From NCBI GenBank assembly GCA_007644065.1, contig VJWN01000010.1, positions 1,611,105 to 1,675,104 of the forward strand: a stretch of DNA of 64,000 bases, written 5' to 3'. The notes under the pieces are model-generated. The model was not told where the DNA came from. It did no database searches and saw only the letters and a list, made by a program, of their open reading frames with translations. The position numbers were made by a program, and so were the translations under genes. Each line of letters begins with the position of its first letter. Within the stretch, counting starts at the first letter, position 1. Below, one piece after another: positions 10,472 through 21,707 of the stretch. The DNA is from Margaritispora aquatica (lineage: Eukaryota > Ascomycota > Leotiomycetes > Helotiales > Discinellaceae).

Positions 10472-11592
10472 TGTAGGTATAGATTGTTGTGTATAGCCCT
10501 GACCAAGGGATAAGGATGCTTCGTCGCAAAAAATTTGTGCTTGAAAGATGATCTCGAGGATTGATGATTGAAAGATGAAGAAGGGATGGGGAATCGACTG
10601 GAGCTTAGCTAGCACTTTCACAATTGGTGAGACAGATCGGCTATTGGTTGACAGGGTCCGGTCACCGAAGTTCAATATTCCGGATTGCGATAAGAGAAGG
10701 AAAATAATTGCTTATTTGCTTATTTGCTTAGAGAAATATATTGTAGGAAGCACAATACAATGGACTTTAAATTTTTGGCAAAAGATAGAACCAAGGGAAG
10801 AGATTCACGTTTCAATATATGGCTTTGGAACCAAAATTTAACTAGTATATCTGGCTTGACTACCTCTCATGAATATAGACTTTAGTCTTCAGCCTTCACA
10901 GGAGGCTGTTGGTAACTTCTTTAGAACCGAGGTCACAAATGCTAGCTGAATCTAGACATGCTCTAACTTGTTTTGCATTGTTGAGCGGAACATTTTCGAA
11001 TTGTTGTGTTCAACACCTCGGGAGCTTGCGGGTCATTGATGTCGGGTGGTCATGGCACACATATACGAGACATGCGAGGCATGTTGACATAGCCAATCAA
11101 AAGGATCAATTTGCCAATGTCAATCTCAATGTCGATGTTTAACGTCTCAGTACAGTACCAAATGGCATGCTGTTGGCGAATTCTACCTACATCCTCAAAA
11201 CTTCTTGCATCAAGCAGCGAATAAGAAAAGAAAGCATTGCTGGGTAGGCACAATGTGACTGGATTTCCTGTCCAAAAATAGATCGATGTGCTTGAGTAGA
11301 CCATTCTATAAATGAATGGTACAACCCAGTTCTCGTAGAATATCAGGCGCAATAAGCTTCACAAAGATGATGCAACAGAAGTTGAAGTATGACTGGTTCA
11401 TGGGCACGTCAGGCCGTAAAGGCAATTCTAAGGAGCAGGAATGGCTGCAAACAAAGCACCAGAACGCTGAGAATAAATTACAGTGTAAGAGCGCAGTTCA
11501 AGTCGCTCCCAAGACCCCCTCTAAAATTCCATCCTTTTTCGTACAATCTGTTCCCAGGTATAGCCAATCCCACCCAATCCCAAGCACCCTTC
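10472..11592. promoter_or_regulatory. YHM2 upstream region and citrate synthase 3' flank
   Basis: Gap of 1.1 kb between two genes on the minus strand. It must hold the YHM2 promoter and the citrate synthase terminator. No conserved element or RNA was recognised. Confidence 0.45.
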
Positions 11593-13166
11593 TTACAACT
11601 TTGATACAATCTCGGCCCACTTGTCGGTGGAGAAAGACTTTGGTCGCTCAATTGGAGCTCCAACAGCGCGGTCAATGATGAGTTGAGGAAGGACACCAAT
11701 AGCTCTGGAGACACCAAACAGAACAGTGTAGTAGTTGGCCTCGGTCAAACCATAGTACTGGAGGAGGACACCAGAGTGAGCATCGACGTTAGGGTATGGG
11801 TTCTTGGTCTTTCCGTGCTCAGTCAAGACACCTGGAGCGATCTTATAAACTTGGGAAACCAGCTTGAACATAGGGTCCTCTGGCAAGTGGGCCTCGGCGA
11901 AGGTCCTCTGGGCCATATAACGTGGATCAGTCTTGCGGAGAACGGCGTGACCGTAGCCGGGAACAACCTGGCCAGCCTTGAGGGTGGTCCAGAGGTAGTT
12001 CTTGATGGCCTCATCGCTGAGATCATCACCAACAGCAGCCTTCATCTTGGTGAGCCAGTTCAAAACTTCCTGGTTGGCGAGACCGTGGAGAGGACCAGCA
12101 AGACCATTAAGACCTGCAGCAAGGGACAGCATAGGAGAGCTGAGTGCACTACCAACCAAGTGGGTAGTATGGGCACTGACGTTTCCACCCTCGTGGTCAG
12201 TGTGGATGGTAAGGTAAAGTCTCATCAACTCAACGAAGTCAGCGTTGTCACCAAATCCGAGCTGGTTGGCGAAGTTGAAACTGTAATCCTTGTCCTTCTG
12301 AACGGCAGCAACCTTTCCACCCTTGAAAACGTTCTGGTAGATCCTGGCAGCAATAGTTGGGAGCTTGGCAATCAGGTCCATAGAATCCTCGAAAGTGTGT
12401 CCCCAGTACTCAGTCTTCTTCATTCCCTTTGCGTATGCCTTGGCGAAAGCAGATTCATGCTCCAGAGCATTGACTGCGATAGAGAATTGTGCCATTGGGT
12501 GAAGATCGATTGGGCATCTGTCGATGAGCTCCTCGACGAACTTTGGGATATCGGAACGGGCAGCCCACTCTGCAGAGAGATCGCGGACCTGTTGCTCGCT
12601 GGGAACCTCTCCAGTAAGGAGAAGCCAGAAGAGACCTTCAATGGTTAGCATGTGTTTGGTTTTAGAGCTTATCAAGAGCCCTTACCTTCTGGCAAAGGTT
12701 CCTTTCCACCAGGTGCCTTAGGGAGAATTTCCTGGCATTCTGGAATTGTCTTTCCTCTGAATCTGATACCCTCCTCAGAGTCAAGAACTGAGCCTTCCCA
12801 TACCAGTGACTTAATTCCACGAGCACCACCATAGACTTGATCGAGAGTGACCTCGCCGATAACCTTGGATCCGTGGTCCCTAGTGATTGTTAGCTCTTGC
12901 AAACATTGCACATCCAATTAACCATACTTTCGGAGTGTCTTGATCTGATCAATCTTTGCTGGCAGTGAAGCGGCAAAGGTCTCTTTCAAGCTCTGCAGGT
13001 GTGTTAGCACATTGGTTGTGAAGGGAATTGAGCGCTTTTAGATGCATACCATAGACTTGGATGAATATGATCGCAGGCCATTGAGAGTTGCAGTTCTAGC
13101 ACTCAGAGCTGGAGCGGCGAGGACTGGCCTCAGGGCTGAAGAGCCAAGACGAAATGCAGAGGCCAT
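11593..13166 (-). CDS. CIT1: Citrate synthase, mitochondrial
   Basis: Condenses acetyl-CoA and oxaloacetate to citrate, the first step of the TCA cycle, in the mitochondrial matrix. Exons 13166-13050, 12992-12928, 12879-12686 and 12635-11593 give 472 residues, as expected for the mitochondrial enzyme. The first exon is a Ser/Ala/Arg-rich, acid-free presequence ([18 protein letters not shown]) ending near RSYSSKSM. Active-site histidines are visible in [14 protein letters not shown] and [15 protein letters not shown], and the catalytic aspartate in [15 protein letters not shown] peroxisomal form would end in SKL: this protein does end VSKL, but together with the presequence I read it as mitochondrial, with dual targeting a possibility. 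It shares a repeat-rich divergent promoter with the seb1-like gene. Confidence 0.96.
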
Positions 13167-13463
13167 TTTGTGTGTGTGGTTGGGAATGATCAAGAGGATG
13201 GATGGGATTGAGAGGAAGATATGGGAGAGAAAGGATGAACAGGGAAATATTTGTTGCGAGCAAGCGACCGAGATGAGCTAGGAAGGGTCGGCGGTGCCAC
13301 CGTCCGGCACCCTGTCGTGGGATGGATGGGCATGGCTAGAAATAACGGCTGGCTACGGAAGACTGAATGAACCTGAACCCCCAACATGAAAACCCCGAAA
13401 GTGAGACCCGAGACCCCCTGAGAGAGGAAGAGAGGGAGAGAGGGAAAAATCTACAATAGCCAA

Positions 13464-13505
13464 ATGAGTGGGTGAGTGGGTGAGTGGGTGAGTGGATGAG
13501 TGGGA
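13464..13505. repeat. (TGAGTGGG)n array
   Basis: About five octamer units with one variant, in the citrate synthase upstream region. Confidence 0.85.
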
Positions 13506-14235
13506 GGAAAATTATATGTTCACATGTCCTTTCTTGCGAGTCAAAAAGAGCGGTTTTTGCAATTGATCATAGATACCCATCTTTTTCATTACTTTTGTAA
13601 TCAAGTATCTTATACTATAACATCTCCGAACAGACATCAAAGACCACCCAGTCTGACCAAGAAACACCTGTACCTACCTACCTTACCTATTCACATCCAC
13701 GTATATCATGTGACATTTTTTGAAAGGGGTTCTAAATAAGGTAATCTTACAATTGTGTATTTCTAGTTATATGGTAGTGTGAATAAATCTCATGCATATT
13801 ATTTCATTGTTCCGAATCATCATATATCTGAGCGATGTACATATTCGAGGTGTGTACCTTAGGTACCTTACCTAGGTATTCAATGTACATAAGGTAAGGT
13901 ACCTACCTACCTATATGCTACCAAGTCATTATCATTAGACCGGTGGATTTCTATCATTTATTACAGATTACATAGCTATGAAGAATTCAGGTTTGCATTG
14001 CATGCATGTATAAGGTACCTTAACCTGGGCTCCATGGAGGTGGACACTTTGATGTTCCATTTGGTTTAGATGCCTGCTCACGTGATCTGCACTCTGACGA
14101 ATTCGTTCTGAGGCGGAAAGCACTTCAGAGAGTCAACCACCTACCTACCTTTGCCTTACCTTACCTACCTTACCTCACCTACCTCACCTACCTCACCTTA
14201 CCTATCTATCTTACCTAGGTGACCATCTTCATCTG

Positions 14236-14277
14236 CAACTTCAACTTCAACTTCAACTTCAACTTCAACTTCAACTT
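14236..14277. repeat. (CAACTT)7 hexamer array
   Basis: Seven perfect CAACTT units, about 450 nt before the seb1-like start codon. Confidence 0.9.
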
Positions 14278-14575
14278 CATGTTCTGCCTACCTTACCATA
14301 CTCATACTTCCTGTTCTTCCAACCACACCTCAAAGAACTTCCTCCGAATCCCCACCAACTCTAGTCAAAACATTCCGCGACAGTAATCTCTGTATTTCCT
14401 GCTTTGACATTCTGCCACATCAGCGGATTCTTGATCAGGGCTTCATCGCAGCCCGACTCGTGTGCCTGTTCGACCTCTGGTCGTAATTCGCGATAGATTC
14501 ACTTTTCAAATCAATTCGTAGCCTCGTGTATCGCAGCATCACTTGAATATCTGGCACATCGCCATCATTTGAACT

Positions 14576-14600
14576 CTACCTACCTACCTACCTACCTACC
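14576..14600. repeat. (CTAC)n array
   Basis: Six CTAC units about 130 nt before the seb1-like ATG, probably in its 5' leader or proximal promoter. Confidence 0.85.
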
Positions 14601-14728
14601 GTACTCTACACTCGACATCTTTTTTGTACCTTACCGTCTACTCCGCAGAAACCACAACACACCATATCTCCTCGTGTGACTTCAAGTCTTCCTCATCGAT
14701 CTGCGAACAATCGTACTCCTCCACCATC

Positions 14729-17284
14729 ATGTCTGCTGCAGTTGCAGACTTAGAAGCTAGCCTTCAGGCCATGCTGACCTTGAAACCTCCGGGAGTATCA
14801 GGAAGCAGAATTAACAGCATTACTGTGCTATGCACAACCAACGTCCAGGTAAGAATATACTTCACGGCACCATCCAACCACACCTCAAGCTGACGATCGG
14901 TATGACAGTCAGAATCCGTACTTGTCCAAAAACTATACACTCATTTCAAGAAAGCTCCTGCTACTCATAAACTGGGCGTATTGTACGTCGTAGACTCCGT
15001 AACTCGCAAGTGGACCGAGCTAGCCAAGTCTGCCGGACAACCTATAAACAATTCTGCGCAAGACGGAACTTTTGCCGCTGGTGTTCATAGAGTAAAGGAA
15101 TTGCTGCCTGTGTTGATGAACGACATAATCCAAACCTCTCCAAATGATCAAAAGGTAAGATAATCATGCCCAACAACCAAAGGTTGGAATTTATTGCCGT
15201 GTATGGTGCTTCTTGAAGTTTATATTGCTTTCATGGTCACCACTCACCATAGACATCCAATGACTTCCCTTTACCAAGACTGATTCGATCTCCCACTTAC
15301 TTTTGATTGCCAATGTAGGAAAAAATCAGAAAACTCGTTGATATCTGGGAGAAAGGACAGACTTTCCCCTTGTATATGCTCACCTCGTTCAAGGAGAAAT
15401 TAGATCAGAGTAAGGCAACAGCATTCTTTCAATCCCCTATTCCTTTTCTAACGAATATTCGTGGTTCAGACGTGTCTACCACACCGCCAGGAAGTCCACC
15501 AGCAGACCTACAGAGATCATTAGGATTGCAACGAAACGACCCCGCCCCTACACCTGCTCCAGCAATGGCTTCTAATACATCATCGATATTGGAGGCTTTG
15601 GCCAACATGGCTCGTCAGAATGGTCAGAACTCGGCTGCAGCTCCAATGGCTACTCAACAGGAAATTGCCTATAATATGCCAAATGGGCAAAGTAATTCTT
15701 TGCCACCGCAGCAGCAAGTTGCAAACAATCTTCAATTTCCACCGGTCCCTCCTGTAAACGTGCCAGCCCAAGTGGCCAATTTTGCACAACAGTACCAAGG
15801 TGGAAACAATGCTATACAAGCTTCTGCAAATAGTCAGACAATTCCATTTGCAGCTCCTGCGCCAGTAGCCCCTTCGCCTTATGATGCACTGGATCCAGCT
15901 GCGAAGCAACAATTGTTGATGATCCAGGCACTAGCTGCACAAGGCTATACTCCTGATAAAATCGCTGTTATCATCTCTGCCATGGGCGTTCAATCTCTGC
16001 CACCTCCTCCCCCTCATGTCGGTGCTGGTGGAGTACCCCCTCCGCCTCAATTTGCAGTTCAGAACCAGAATAGTCAGAACAGCTGGGGTGGTGTAAGAAC
16101 CGATGAATCACGTGATCATGCCTCTGAGCCTGTAAGATCACCCCAGGGTAGATTTGGACGCCGCTCTCGTTCTCGCTCACCTGTAAACACGTGGAACGCC
16201 CATGATTCCCCTGCACGCCGACGAGGTGATCAAGATTTTGATTTTGGTGATCGTAATCGTGGAGGCGACCGTGGTGGACGAGGCAGAGGACGAGGTGGTA
16301 TGGATGATTACCGCCAGCGTAGTCCAAACCGTCGGCGAAGCCCCAGTCCACCACTGCGATCAACTGCAGGTGGAAAGAAATGGATTGGCCATGATAACAC
16401 TCTTCCCAATGGCAGCATCAAAGGTATGAATATTGATTGCAAACTTGCGAACTACATGTGCTAATCGTCGATAGTCATGAGTCGCACCTTATTTGTTGGT
16501 GGGGTAACGTAAGTTCAAGTTTAGACGTCCCTTAAGATCCTCGCTAACATCGTCAGCACATCCGAGCAAGACCTCCGCAGCCTCTTTGAGCAATATGGTC
16601 GTGTTCAAACGTGTATCGTCAACAAGGAAAAGAGGCATGCTTTTGTGAAAATGGTTACTCGTGTAGATGCTGTTGCTGCCAAGGAAGCAATGGAGTCTAA
16701 CAGAGCCCCGGATTCCCAATTGAGAGTGAGTTCGTCTGTTCACTTTACCAATTATCACTAACATAGAATAGACTAGATGGGGTGTTGGATTTGGACCACG
16801 AGACTGCAGTGACTATCAAAGCGGCATCAGTGTTATTCCAATCGCAAAACTCACAGATGCTGATAGAAAATGGATGCTGACTGCCGAGTATGGTGGAAGT
16901 GGTGGAGAGCCAATCGAATCCGGTATGGTTGTTGAGGAGCCTGATATTGAGATTGGTCAGGGTGTATCGTCGAAGGCAATCAGTCGTCGCATGCAAACTG
17001 ACCGAGGCGGACACAACGGACCAAAGTCTTCTCGGGACCGTGATGATGAACAACCTTCTCGTTTCCGCCGCCCTGACAGAGAAGATCGACGAGACAACGA
17101 CCGACAAGACCGCTTTTCAAAGGTTTCTGCCCCACCCTCTATGCCTTCGGTACCTCCTTTTGGTATGAATGGTTTCCCGTTCGCAATGCCACCCAATGGT
17201 ATGCCCATCTTCCCGCCCGGCTTCGTTTTCCCAGGACAAATTCCAGGCCCACCACCTCAACCACCACCTCCTGGACGCTCGTGA
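14729..17284 (+). CDS. seb1: Seb1/Nrd1-family RNA polymerase II termination factor
   Basis: Nuclear protein that binds the Pol II C-terminal domain and nascent RNA to direct termination and 3' processing. Exons 14729-14848, 14909-15154, 15319-16423, 16475-16508, 16557-16725 and 16772-17284 give 728 residues. A further 60-nt intron is likely inside exon 3 (15410-15469), leaving 708. Residues 1 to about 150 form the CTD-interacting domain (LGVLYVVDSVTRKWTEL). A Pro/Gln/Ala-rich linker and an SR/RGG segment follow (FGRRSRSRSP, GGRGRGRGGM). The RRM begins SRTLFVGGVT, and the Nrd1/Seb1-specific extension RWGVGFGPRDCSDYQSG with GQGVSSKAISRRMQTDRGG is present. The tail is Pro/Phe/Met-rich. That extension makes the family call secure; whether it acts as Nrd1 or as Seb1 is not decidable here. 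Confidence 0.93.
15410..15469 (+). other. Probable in-frame (3n) intron in the seb1-like gene
   Basis: 60 nt with donor GTAAGG, branch-like CTAAC at about 15448-15452 and acceptor TTCAG. It contains no stop and is a multiple of three, so retention would insert 20 residues after the CTD-interacting domain. Confidence 0.7.
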
Positions 17285-20200
17285 GAGTGCTATGCGTTAT
17301 ATCCGGGCACTAAAATTCTCGACATACTGGGATGTTCATATGATTCTTCTGGGCCGTCTAACAGCAACATATGATGGCAGACTTGGCTTGCAACTGAACA
17401 ATACCTCAAATGATTTATGCATTGCGATCGGCGTTGGGGTTATACTTGCGACTTTTCACGTTGGAAAGGGAGGGAAGGATTGTCCGTGTCTATACAAGGT
17501 TTGCATGGGGAGAGGGGTACCATGGCTTAGCTTTCTTGCTGGTCGTCTTTCATATACGAAAAGGTCTCTGGGGAGGTGTTAAGGAAAACCGAGAACATGA
17601 CTCTCATGTGCATAAAACAAGTCGCCTAGGGTTCTACGGCGCACAGAAATTTCCGAGGGGCATACAGCTTTAGGACGGGGTAAAATGGCCACGATAATGA
17701 TGATCATTGTCCCAGCTTTGCATGGTTGGTTTGTCTTCGTAGCAGGATGCCTCCAATTTTCAATGAAAATACATTCTAACATGAAATTTCGTATACAAGC
17801 TGCGCAGTGAGTAGGATGATCTATCTATTCGTGACAAACATTTTCTGGGGTTTTAGTAAGAGGGACATATCTTTCAAGTTCCCACATCTAATTATTGCTT
17901 GCCAATCTACCGCGTTTTGTTTTTTCATTTTATATTTCACTTCACTCTCGTATATCTCATCTCACTGCACTCTCTTTATCATCGAGGAGAAATAACGATA
18001 GATTCACACGAACAGTACAAACTATCTGTCTCTCTCATAGCACATAACACGGTATCCAGACTTACAAGTCTCGGGAAATGAGGGAGAGAGAACTAGGTAG
18101 TTCTCAGCACATCAGCTCTTGGTGCGGTATTCCCCGTCTCCGAGGCCTGACATTCTGTGGGAAGAAGGTGTCTGCTGGTGACAGAAATCCTTCGATCATT
18201 GCGCCGTTGGTTTTGATTCTGAGCGGTTTAGTCTAAGTTGCTGGTTTATACTTGCAGCTTGCTTGATGTCTGTCCCATTCTATTCGTGGATCGTAGCTGA
18301 TTTTTGCTTTGAGTGCTTCGAGTGCTTCGAGCATCTCAATCAAGTGCGTAAGGTAGAAGATAACACTGGTAGCAATTCTTTCTTTCTTTAAACCGTTTAT
18401 TGCATGTGCTGGGTGTGTTTCCATGTCCTCATCCTCTCAATCTCCGTATCAAGCTAGAATATGTATGAGCAATCACATGAAAATATCAATAAGTCTTATT
18501 ATTCATTCCTCGCCTGTCTGCTAGCAACCTCTATCTAAAGAATGCTTGCAGCTTTTTGCAAAGATCCCTTTAGTTGAACTAAATCTCAGTAAAATATATA
18601 ATGTAGTACTTTACTAATCGTCTCAGTACCTCGCTCTTTAAATCCACGAGGGAGTTAGCTTTATTGCCCGTAATCTCCGTCTTAGCTTATATAGTTTCTA
18701 TCAGTAGTAGTGGTTATCTACCCCGAAATACCCATTTTGCTCAGGTCTCTCTACGAAAGTATATATATAGAAATAAGTCTAATGTATTTATACTAGTCGT
18801 ACTATCAACAAAGGGCCAGCGAAATTGGAAAACTGCCTTACATACAAAACATACTCGTTCTCTTTTACCAATCCGGAGAATTGGAAAAGGGGGATCCGAG
18901 AATATACTATATCTCGGCCTTACCATTCAACTCAAAGCAGCGCTGTAATGACTTAGTACTCTGACCAAAGGTAACCCAATCACAGGAGAATGATGTGACA
19001 AATCTGTTATATGTCGTCGGCACACATATCGGTAGCTTTCTACCTTGTGTCAAACTGTAGTTGAGCAGCATTTGCGTCCCAAGCTGACTGGGAGATGGCA
19101 ACATACTAAATTTTCCAAGCAATGCAAGCTTCTTTCAAAAGCAACAACGGGAGATCTGCGCCCTTAGAAAATAGAGGAGAGAAGAGAATGATAAGTTTCA
19201 AGACCTGCCCCTTTGACAATAAATTCTCTGTTGTATCGTGATGGTTAGATACTGGTGGTACTCTGGCTGCTAGATATTGTGTTTCCGGGAACTGAGGAAC
19301 ATATGATCAGCATACATGTTTGATGCTGATTTGAGTACGTCTGGCATAATGAACGAGGTTGACAGAGACAAGACGATCATTTTCACACCCAAGGTGACTT
19401 TGGCTAATTACGTGAACCGATAAGCGAGCCAACCTTACCTATGACATTGTTGCTTGAAAGATCAGGCTTTGTCGTGTGATATGGTTCGAGTCGCTATCCG
19501 GAATATGTCCTAAATGTTCCACCCAAAAGCTCTCAATTACAGAATTCATCTTGCCTATACCGCACAAGTAGAACAGGCTGTTCTGAAATGGTATAATGGA
19601 AGCTACTTTGCTCCTGTCTATTGGCGAGGCGATGGGAATTTCCGTGGATCTAAATGAGTGATTTAAGATGGTATTTGTCCACTCTAAAATTTATCTCTTC
19701 AATCGTTTATATTTGCTTCTCATGATCTTGGATCTTGGTGGAGTTCAAGGTTCTCTACCTTCGGATGTCCGGAATCTCAATGCGGTAGTCTTCGGAAGCT
19801 AGACAAGTGAGAACATATCTATTGATCCTCTCTTCCGACGCAAATTCCGCATTAAAATTCCCCTCAAGTTTGGATTATCTGTAGTGAGTGCCAACTTTTG
19901 CGGTCAGCGACAAGTCCAACGCTACTAATAGAAGCCTCCAGGATGCCGATCTTAGAGGTACAATATCGGCAGCAGTTAGTCAACCACGAGTGATAAACCA
20001 TGACTCGTGAAACAGTAGGCAATCTCTATGGGAGTCAGAATCTGGCTACTTAAGTGAGCCTTTTCCACCCAAGAAATGGCAGTTACAATGAAGTGAAGAG
20101 TACAATCGCAGAGTAACTTCAAGCGGGCGTGTTCTCAAAACCACAGCTATTGTCGATAATCGAGAGATGTTTCAAGTTAAATGTCTGCTCTAAAGTGATT

Positions 20201-21707
20201 TACAACTTTAAATATTCTCGTAATGGCGAGACTGGTTTTCCAGGAACCACTATAGCAAGAGAATGAGCCCCAATGATCTTTCACGAGTGTCAAGACTGCG
20301 CGAATAACTCATCGAGCACAACTCAGTTCAGGCTGTAGGCCGAGAACTGTGAAAACGTCGGGTATTGATGATGGCTGTCAATTTCAAGAGAACTATGAGG
20401 TGCTAGACCTTATAAGTGGGTCGGGACAACTGACGCCAAATGTGTTGAAAGAATTGCTACTAAGACAAGCTAGTATAGCAAACTCGGTGCCAACATAGGT
20501 CACCGCCCACTTGCTTAGCCAAGATAGTGAGTGGATTTTGGGGCCATCCTCCTCAATTACCGACGTCGCTTTTTCCTGATCATCATGATTTCATTGACAA
20601 TATTATATCATGCAACGGATCTGGAAATGTTAGATACGCATCTGAGAAGCGAATCTACAATACTTTTGATTTATATACTGCGAAAGTGGAAGAGATGCTT
20701 CCAAGTGATAAGGTAGATTGAGAAAGTATATGCAGACAGCCGCCTTCCTGTAAGGGCAATGCAACCTAACACATCCGTAAACAATGATGTACAGTAAGGT
20801 AGGGCTGAGGTCAGTCTAATGCGCAGAACATGCAACGGAAGGGAGATGGTGGGGCAACTTTAGCTTTAGTAGGGCTGGTGCGGAAGTGGAGGAATTAGTC
20901 GATTGATATCTGTCTTTTCTCTAATGTGGATTGGTCGCTCAATGTATCGTAATTCTGGAAAGACTGGTAGATGTGTTTGTTTTATATGCAGAATAATAGC
21001 TACTAAGGTGGGATTTTATTTTAGGAAAGAAATGAATGATTATGTAGGAAAATATGTTATGGTCCGTGCTAACGTATGACTTTCATCATATACATCTACT
21101 TAGACAATGGAAGATTAACGAGTTGGAGAAGCATTGAATCTGTTGTTACTAATACATGACTTACCGAGCCATCTAGGCAAGTGGTGAGATGAGGTGATCG
21201 TCGTAGCCGTACAACGAATAATACCTACCTACCTACCCGACAGTAACTGTGGTTAGGAGAGCGAGCCCCGATCGCATCCCAACTGCTAGGTCATATGTCC
21301 TAGAACTGCATTGTCCCTCACCAAACCCAGATACCTCCACCGCTAGGCCGTTCCTGTCACATTTGAACATCTCTGGCCTAGTTCTGAATAGTGACGCTCG
21401 TCAAGCCTCGTGGGCAAGGCTAGAGCTAGAGCTCCTTCTACACAACTTGACTTTTCAAAATTATTTAACCTCATCCTCCATACTTTCCTCTTCTTCCTTT
21501 ACCCCAAAACTTTGCTCCCTCACCTACCTAGGTACTTACTTATCTCCAATTCATCCCTCTAAGACCTCAAGTCCTAGATCCTAATTCCTCATATCGACAT
21601 CTACACTAGATCCTATCCAGATTTCGACAGCTACCGGCATTGCGCGAGTAGCTGCTTCGCGATCGACAAGCAACATAATTTGAGAAGCAGTGATACCTGC
21701 CAACACA
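17285..21707. other. 4.4 kb gene-free stretch before the H+-ATPase gene
   Basis: No gene model can be supported. The first few hundred bases should hold the seb1 3' UTR. About 18570-18810 is TA-richer and RIP-like. Two short coding-like scraps stand out: about 47 codons near 19510-19655 (YTAQVEQAVLKWYNG) and about 64 codons at 20527-20721 (SGFWGHPPQLP); neither has a start and splice context I can defend. From about 21220 the DNA becomes pyrimidine-rich with CTAC repeats, as expected for the ATPase promoter and leader. No tRNA was recognised. Confidence 0.5.
18570..18810. repeat. TA-rich, RIP-like patch
   Basis: Short stretch with TATATATAG, CTAATGTATTTATACTAG and few CA dinucleotides, unlike its flanks. 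Possibly a small mutated repeat remnant; no element recognised. Confidence 0.35.

Larger units (their letters stand above)
13167..14728. promoter_or_regulatory. Divergent citrate synthase / seb1 promoter region, repeat-rich
   Basis: 1.56 kb without a gene. It contains several tandem arrays (listed separately) and many ACCTTACC/ACCTACC words between about 13850 and 14220, plus a CACGTG core at 14079-14084. The segment before the seb1 ATG is pyrimidine-rich, like many fungal 5' leaders. Confidence 0.55.

Noticed and set aside
11683..12648. 321-codon plus-strand frame
   Set aside because: Exactly antisense to the citrate synthase coding exon; codon bias of the real gene keeps the shadow open, and it has no domain.
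13464..13505. CRISPR-like or telomeric repeat
   Set aside because: Units are directly tandem without spacers and do not match TTAGGG; simple repeat only.
19475..19500. tRNA B-box-like GGTTCGAGTC
   Set aside because: The final CC is missing and no A-box or cloverleaf can be drawn around it.
21249..21584. 111-codon frame before the H+-ATPase
   Set aside because: Starts in a pyrimidine-rich leader, Ser/Pro/Leu-rich, no homolog known to me; treated as promoter or 5' leader.
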